Assembly: GCA_028820035.1 (NCBI GenBank)
Contig: JAPPKI010000120.1
Coordinates: 1 to 10,256, forward strand
DNA from: a bacterium
GTDB taxonomy: Bacteria; Actinomycetota; Acidimicrobiia; Acidimicrobiales; Bin134
Direction of reading: 5' to 3'
DNA length: 10,256 bases
The notes under the pieces: generated by a model
What the model saw: the letters and a program-made list of their open reading frames with translations, nothing else
Told to the model about the DNA's origin: nothing
Database searches by the model: none
Shown here: positions 7,484-10,256 of the stretch, one piece after another
Numbering within the stretch: position 1 is the stretch's first letter
Layout: each line of letters starts with the position of its first letter
Program-made: the position numbers and the translations under genes

Positions 7484-8162
7484 CGGCACGGACCCCGCTC
7501 AAGGCTTTCAGCTGGTCGTCGCCCATCTCGACGATCTCGGCGGCCACCTCGGCCATGGGACGGCGCTCGCTCATGGCCTGGTGCTGGATGTGGCTGTAGG
7601 CGTCGGACTCCGACATGGCCAATACGTCCATGAGCCGCCCCTTGGCCCGGTCGATGGCCTTGCGGGCTTCCAATCGGGCCTCGGCCCGCTCCACCTGGTG
7701 GTTGAGCGCCACCAGCTCTCGGAACCGCACCAGGGCCACCTCCACCGCGGGCACCAATTCGGCCCGCTCGAACGGCTTCACCAGGTAGGCCAGCGCGCCA
7801 GCATCGGCGGCCCGGGCAATCAGGTCCCGCTGGCTGAATGCGGTGAGCAGCAGCACCGCGCACAGCCGCTCGTCGCGGATCTGGCCGGCGGCGGTGATCC
7901 CGTCGGTCCCCGGCATCTTCACATCGAGAATGGCCACGTCGGGGCGCTTCTCCCGCACCAGGTCGAGAACCTGGTCGCCCTGGCTGGTCTCCCCCACCAC
8001 CACGTAGCCCTCCTCCTCCAAGGTCTCTCGCAAGTCGAGGCGGATGATGGCCTCGTCCTCGGCCAACACGATTCGCACTGGATCGGGAGATTGCGAAGAG
8101 TCGGGCTGGGCCGACGGATCGGCCGCCGAAGTGGAGCCGGGCTGGGCCGACGGGTCAGACAT
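7476..8162 (-). CDS. pdtaR: Response regulator with ANTAR RNA-binding output domain (PdtaR-like)
   Basis: This 228-residue protein joins a receiver domain (~29-145) to a C-terminal ANTAR domain (~165-213), the family that binds paired hairpins in nascent RNA and controls transcription termination. Receiver residues are the acidic pair E35-D36, phosphoacceptor D80 in AILDVKMPG, T107 and K129 in YLVKPF. ANTAR features are AIDRAKGRLMDVLAMSESDAY and the later AMSERRPMAEVAAEIV. The mycobacterial homologue Rv1626 (PdtaR) is phosphorylated by the sensor kinase PdtaS, encoded elsewhere, and lies near polA; no kinase gene is in this window. ATG at 8162 is preferred to upstream in-frame starts because those would run antisense-like, low-complexity sequence across the coiled-coil gene; the receiver fold begins at residue 29. 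The first 28 residues are a disordered Ser/Pro/Asp/Gln leader with DPSAQP twice. It overlaps both neighbours by 8 bases. Confidence 0.93.
   Translation of the reverse strand: MSDPSAQPGSTSAADPSAQPDSSQSPDPVRIVLAEDEAIIRLDLRETLEEEGYVVVGETSQGDQVLDLVREKRPDVAILDVKMPGTDGITAAGQIRDERLCAVLLLTAFSQRDLIARAADAGALAYLVKPFERAELVPAVEVALVRFRELVALNHQVERAEARLEARKAIDRAKGRLMDVLAMSESDAYSHIQHQAMSERRPMAEVAAEIVEMGDDQLKALSGVRADG
8102..8156 (-). repeat. Imperfect 19-bp direct repeat encoding DPSAQP twice
   Basis: The 19-base segments 8102-8120 and 8138-8156 differ at one position and are offset by 36 bases. In the regulator frame they encode DPSAQP at residues 3-8 and 15-20. The 8138-8156 copy also covers most of the coiled-coil gene's stop codon. 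The repeat suggests a small in-frame duplication that lengthened the flexible N-terminal leader of the ANTAR protein. Confidence 0.7.
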
Positions 8163-8445
8163 CGGAATAGAACCTGTCCAGCAGATCGTCTTGCTGCTCT
8201 TCCAAGCTGCCGATCTCCTCCCGGAGCCGGGCCCGATGCCGGGCCATGGTCTCGGCCTGGCGGGCAGCGTCGCGGTGTTGGCGCTCAGCGGCGGGGGTCT
8301 CCGATACCAGTGCCCGCAGTCGGGCATCTTCAGCCAGATCCTCGAAGTGCAGGTACTGCTCCTCGGCTACTTCCAGGTCGGCTCGCAGCCGTTTCAACCG
8401 GTCAGTCAACTCAGCCAGCCGCCGCTCTGCCCTGCTCTGGGTCAC
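8155..8445 (-). CDS. Small charged coiled-coil protein of unknown function
   Basis: The 96-residue product is almost wholly helical in character, with heptad-like leucines and many Arg/Glu pairs: AERRLAELTDRLKRLRADLEVAEEQY at the start and RHRARLREEIGSLEEQQDDLLDR at the end. A central stretch, EDARLRALVSETPAAERQHRDAARQAETMARHR in two parts, resembles small uncharacterised actinobacterial proteins from memory; I do not know a function. There is no signal peptide, membrane segment or Cys. The start is GTG at 8445, with TAGCAT 6 bases before it and no Shine-Dalgarno, suggesting leaderless expression. Its stop overlaps the ATG of the ANTAR regulator by 8 bases (ATGTCTGA), so the two are likely translated together and it is probably the first gene of the operon that continues into polA. 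A scaffolding or partner role for the regulator is only a guess. Confidence 0.8.
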   Translation of the reverse strand: MTQSRAERRLAELTDRLKRLRADLEVAEEQYLHFEDLAEDARLRALVSETPAAERQHRDAARQAETMARHRARLREEIGSLEEQQDDLLDRFYSDV

Positions 8446-8457
8446 GAGCCGATGCTA
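8446..8457 (-). promoter_or_regulatory. Candidate leaderless promoter (-10 TAGCAT) for the coiled-coil/ANTAR/polA operon
   Basis: On the minus strand TAGCAT (8457 down to 8452) is followed by six bases and then the GTG start at 8445. This spacing places the transcription start on the GTG itself, as in actinobacterial leaderless genes. The heptamer TAGCATC is identical to that before uvrB. No good -35 hexamer is visible at 17-19 bases, which is common for such promoters. Confidence 0.42.
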
Positions 8458-8480
8458 TCTACCCGCCACAGCCACACACT

Positions 8481-8495
8481 GCTTCAGCTAGAAGC
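8481..8495. promoter_or_regulatory. Small inverted repeat in the divergent intergenic region
   Basis: GCTTC-AGCTA-GAAGC forms 5-bp arms around a 5-base centre in the 108-base gap between the divergent coiled-coil operon (-) and the DUF1214 gene (+). Its position would suit a shared operator, but five-base arms can arise by chance. Confidence 0.2.
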
Positions 8496-8538
8496 CAAAA
8501 CCATGAGCACCACTAGCCTTTTGGCACACAACGATGGC

Positions 8539-8544
8539 AGGAGG
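8539..8544 (+). promoter_or_regulatory. Strong Shine-Dalgarno AGGAGG deciding the DUF1214 gene start
   Basis: A perfect AGGAGG ends 9 bases before ATG 8554. It fixes this start over the in-frame ATG at 8503 and over the long upstream open frame, and contrasts with the leaderless-looking GTG genes of the same window. Confidence 0.8.
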
Positions 8545-8553
8545 CGAACACCG

Positions 8554-9657
8554 ATGAGTGATGAGATCCAGGAGAACGCAGTGAATGGAAAGGTCTGGGC
8601 CGACTTCTGCGACAACTTGAAAGAGGCCGGCCAGATCATCCTCGACAACAGCACCGACGACCTCGACCGGCTTGAGGGTTTCCGCTATCTGAGCCGTCTG
8701 ACCCGAGGAGAACTCGGGCGCCTTGAAAACCACGGCCCCGCTCACACCCAGATCTTGCCCATCGCCCACAACGTGAAGATCGGCTGCGACAACCCCGATG
8801 CCCTCTATCAGGGCGTCCCCATCAGCGGTGCATACGACTACCGCATCCGCGGGCCGCGGGGCACGGTGAACTATCTGAGCTTGAACGCGCTCTCCGGCAG
8901 CTTCGGGATGGGAGGTGCGCCCCCCGGCCGGCAGGGCGCCCTGGCGTTCAACGATCCCCAACCGGGCGAGCAGGTAGACGTGATCGCCAGCGCGAGCGAA
9001 CCCGAATTGGAGCCTGGACAGCGGTGGCTCCAGACGGGACCGGAGACCAACCAGATCGCCATCCGCAACTTCTACCTAGACCGTTCCGTCGAGCGGCCCT
9101 CTGAGCTCCACATTGAGTGCCTCAACGGGCCCGACGAGCTTCCTCCGCCGCTGAGCGCCCAACGGCTGACTCATGGTCTCGCCCGGGCCGCGCTGGGGGT
9201 TCACGGCATCGCGCGACGATTCGTCGAATGGCTGGACATGTTCCAAGAGCGGCCCAACACGCTCGAGTTCCTCCCCAAGCGGGACGGTCCTGGTGGTTGG
9301 GGCGACCCCACCCAGAAGTTCCGCCACGGCTATTGGATCCTCGAGCCTGGCCAGGCCCTGGTGATCGACGTTCCTCCAATTGACGTGTACTACTGGAACT
9401 TCCAGCTCAACAACATCTGGGAGGAGTCGCTCGACTACGACTGGCTCCAGGTGACCGTGAACAAGCACACCGCGGTGTACGAGCCCGACGGCACGGCCCG
9501 CATCATCGTGGCCGACGAAGATCCCGGCTTCGCCAACTGGATACACACCGCCTACCGCCGCCACGGCACCATGGGCCTGCGCTACAACCAAGTAGTCGAA
9601 GACATCCCGCCGACGCTGCGGGTGATGGAAGCAGCCGACCTGCCCAGCCTGCGCTAG
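8554..9657 (+). CDS. DUF1214 domain-containing protein, function unknown
   Basis: The 367-residue soluble-looking protein has no signal peptide, membrane span or recognisable enzyme motif. The C-terminal region, about residues 259-346, carries features I associate with DUF1214: an aromatic core VYYWNFQLNNIWEESLDY, then DGTARIIVADEDPGFANWIHTA, a Tyr/Trp-rich beta-type domain. The middle part (NPDALYQGVPISGAYDYRIRGPRGTVNYLSL, around 89-120) is also typical of the longer actinobacterial members, where a beta segment precedes DUF1214. Such genes often sit beside DUF1254 genes; none is seen here. The start ATG 8554 is supported by AGGAGG 9 bases upstream. The gene is divergent from the coiled-coil/ANTAR/polA operon and convergent with the rhodanese gene, with which it shares a CTAG at the stop codons. 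It is thus probably a single-gene transcript. The biochemical role is unknown. Confidence 0.85.
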   Translation: MSDEIQENAVNGKVWADFCDNLKEAGQIILDNSTDDLDRLEGFRYLSRLTRGELGRLENHGPAHTQILPIAHNVKIGCDNPDALYQGVPISGAYDYRIRGPRGTVNYLSLNALSGSFGMGGAPPGRQGALAFNDPQPGEQVDVIASASEPELEPGQRWLQTGPETNQIAIRNFYLDRSVERPSELHIECLNGPDELPPPLSAQRLTHGLARAALGVHGIARRFVEWLDMFQERPNTLEFLPKRDGPGGWGDPTQKFRHGYWILEPGQALVIDVPPIDVYYWNFQLNNIWEESLDYDWLQVTVNKHTAVYEPDGTARIIVADEDPGFANWIHTAYRRHGTMGLRYNQVVEDIPPTLRVMEAADLPSLR

Positions 9658-10022
9658 CTCCCTTCGGTGGGGTAGCCGTCGCGCTTCCACCAGTCGAGGC
9701 CGCCGATTAGCTCGCGCACGTCGAAGCCCAGCATGAGCAGTTTCATCGCGGTCTTGGTGGAGGCGTTGCACCCGATCCCGTCGCAATAGCAGACATAGGT
9801 GACCGACCGATCGAGTGAAGCGGTCGACTCGACATTGATCGTCCGGTGGGGCAGGCTGAGCGATCCGGGAATGTGCTCGTGGGCATGGGCCTCACCCGAC
9901 CGGCCGTCCACCTCCACTATGGGCTCGCCGTTGCTTAAGGCTTCATTGACATCCCACGAATCCATTTCAAAATCAAGCTTGTGCTTGTAGTGGTTGAGCT
10001 GATCGGCCGTCATGGGTTCCAT
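9654..10022 (-). CDS. Single-domain rhodanese-like protein
   Basis: The 122-residue product matches a single rhodanese fold. VEVDGRSGEAHAHEHIPGSLSLPH (two parts, residues 36-59) is the characteristic D-x-R...HIPG-x-x-x-P segment, and YVCYCDGIGCNAST (76-89) is the active-site loop following the central strand; the ending DVRELIGGLDWWKRDGYP is also typical. Rhodaneses carry sulfur as a persulfide on the loop cysteine. C80 is at the usual catalytic place, while C85 stands where a standard CxxxxR loop has Arg, a pattern (YC-x-G-x-x-C-N-x-S) I recall in a distinct subfamily. The substrate is unknown. ATG 10022 or ATG 10013 could be the start; neither has a Shine-Dalgarno, and CACAAT seven bases before 10013 could be a leaderless -10. 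It is divergent from the ppk2-like gene. Confidence 0.9.
   Translation of the reverse strand: MEPMTADQLNHYKHKLDFEMDSWDVNEALSNGEPIVEVDGRSGEAHAHEHIPGSLSLPHRTINVESTASLDRSVTYVCYCDGIGCNASTKTAMKLLMLGFDVRELIGGLDWWKRDGYPTEGS
9657..9676. terminator. Weak GC hairpin with cTTCGg loop at the convergent gene ends
   Basis: Directly after the DUF1214 stop codon, CTCCC and GTGGGG flank a TTCG tetraloop (9663-9666, closed by C9662-G9667), with a bulge or mismatch at T9668. Such cUUCGg hairpins are stable, but no T tract follows, and the element lies in the coding end of the rhodanese gene. It may end transcription of the + gene; evidence is weak. Confidence 0.25.
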
Positions 10023-10064
10023 TGTGATGGGCAGACCGGCGCAAAGCCCCGTTGAACTGGCCCA

Positions 10065-10099
10065 TTGTTGGACTCCAACACCGGAATTACGATTCGCTT
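10065..10099 (+). promoter_or_regulatory. Candidate leaderless promoter for the ppk2-like gene
   Basis: TTGTTG at 10065-10070 and TACGAT at 10088-10093 are separated by 17 bases, the optimal spacing, and the -10 box is followed by 6 bases and the GTG at 10100. No Shine-Dalgarno precedes the GTG. The layout repeats that of uvrB and the coiled-coil gene. Confidence 0.42.
10066..10080. promoter_or_regulatory. Perfect 7-1-7 palindrome, candidate operator upstream of ppk2-like gene
   Basis: TGTTGGA-C-TCCAACA is a perfect inverted repeat with a single central base, in the 77-base gap between the divergent rhodanese (-) and ppk2-like (+) genes. It overlaps the presumed -35 (TTGTTG, 10065-10070) and the spacer of the ppk2 promoter, where a dimeric repressor would block RNA polymerase. 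It is too tight for an RNA hairpin loop, so a DNA-binding site fits better. The binding protein is unknown. Confidence 0.5.
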
Positions 10100-10256
10100 G
10101 TGGGTCCGGACCCAGGTCGCGACGTTCTGGGAGTCACAGGAGCCGACGCGCCCAGGCCCGAGCCGCGCCAGAAGCTCAACAGGAAGGCCTACGAGCGGGA
10201 GCTGGCTCGACTTCAAGAGGAGCTGGTGCGGTTGCAGCGCTGGATCCGCCACAAGG
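10100..10256 (+). CDS. ppk2: Polyphosphate kinase 2 (PPK2) family protein, N-terminus only (3' end outside window)
   Basis: The 52 visible residues end with KLNRKAYERELARLQ followed by EELVRLQRWIRHK, which closely fits the N-terminal helical segment of PPK2 proteins (K-[LI]-x-x-x-x-Y-x-x-E-L-x-x-L-Q-x-E-x-V-K-L-Q-x-W) just before the first beta strand and Walker A. PPK2 enzymes transfer phosphate between polyphosphate and nucleoside mono- or diphosphates. The catalytic part is not in the window, so subclass and activity cannot be judged. The frame is open from 10028. GTG 10100 is chosen because a -10-like box lies 6 bases upstream; TTG 10052 is an alternative. The first ~24 residues are Pro/Gly/Arg-rich and probably flexible. 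It is divergent from the rhodanese gene. Confidence 0.75.
   Translation, partial: MGPDPGRDVLGVTGADAPRPEPRQKLNRKAYERELARLQEELVRLQRWIRHK

Noticed and set aside
6275..7633. Open frame on the + strand across polA and the ANTAR gene (452 codons)
   Set aside because: It spans the antisense of two different recognised genes, as expected for a composition-driven shadow.
8163..8327. N-terminal extension of the ANTAR regulator frame to 8327
   Set aside because: The extra 55 residues overlap the coiled-coil gene in another frame and look like low-complexity out-of-frame sequence; ATG 8162 gives the 8-base overlap seen at the next junction.
8044..8553. N-terminal extension of the DUF1214 frame upstream to 8044
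   Set aside because: It lies antisense to the ANTAR and coiled-coil genes, and AGGAGG before ATG 8554 marks the real start.
9076..9786. Open frame on the minus strand, 236 codons, across the DUF1214 and rhodanese ends
   Set aside because: It overlaps the DUF1214 gene antisense and the rhodanese gene in another frame; both real genes have recognisable family features.
10010..10252. 80-codon open frame on the minus strand at the right edge
   Set aside because: It is antisense to the PPK2-like start and overlaps the promoter region and rhodanese start; no features support it.
1..10256. Search by eye for tRNA, rRNA, CRISPR arrays, IS ends or phage genes
   Set aside because: No cloverleaf, spaced direct-repeat array, transposase or integrase features were seen; the only tandem repeat is inside rpsA and coding.

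Overview
The window is high-GC DNA with dense, closely packed genes, many GTG starts and long open shadow frames. Gene order and protein sequence point to an actinobacterium. The run ANTAR response regulator - polA - rpsA, with uvrB next to it, parallels the Mycobacterium tuberculosis Rv1626 (pdtaR) - Rv1629 (polA) - Rv1630 (rpsA) - Rv1633 (uvrB) neighbourhood as I remember it. An uncultured or deep-branching actinobacterium (for example Acidimicrobiia-like) is plausible, but this is inference.

Layout. (1) 1-1056 (+): C-terminal half of an FadH/old-yellow-enzyme type flavin oxidoreductase, cut by the window edge. (2) 1095-3134 (+): complete uvrB, the nucleotide excision repair helicase. (3) 3180-4649 (-): rpsA, a four-domain ribosomal protein S1 with an acidic, tandemly repeated tail, convergent with uvrB. 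(4) 4748-7483 (-): polA. (5) 7476-8162 (-): a PdtaR-like ANTAR response regulator. (6) 8155-8445 (-): a small, charged coiled-coil protein of unknown function. Genes 6, 5 and 4 overlap by 8 bases at each junction (ATGNCTGA) and look like one translationally coupled operon. rpsA follows after 98 bases, perhaps with its own promoter. (7) 8554-9657 (+): a DUF1214-type protein with a strong Shine-Dalgarno sequence, divergent from that operon. (8) 9654-10022 (-): a single-domain rhodanese-like protein; its stop codon shares a CTAG with the stop of gene 7. (9) 10100-10256 (+): the N-terminus of a probable polyphosphate kinase 2, cut by the window edge.

The core (2-6) is housekeeping: DNA repair and gap filling (UvrB excises, Pol I resynthesises), translation initiation (S1) and an RNA-binding antiterminator regulator. 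The right end (7-9) is accessory and of uncertain role.

The most interesting non-coding signals are a recurrent TANNAT box 6-7 bases before GTG starts that lack a Shine-Dalgarno sequence (uvrB, the coiled-coil gene, ppk2), suggesting leaderless transcription, and a perfect 7-1-7 palindrome overlapping the presumed ppk2 promoter. I did not find a clear new multi-gene system, mobile element, CRISPR array or RNA gene.
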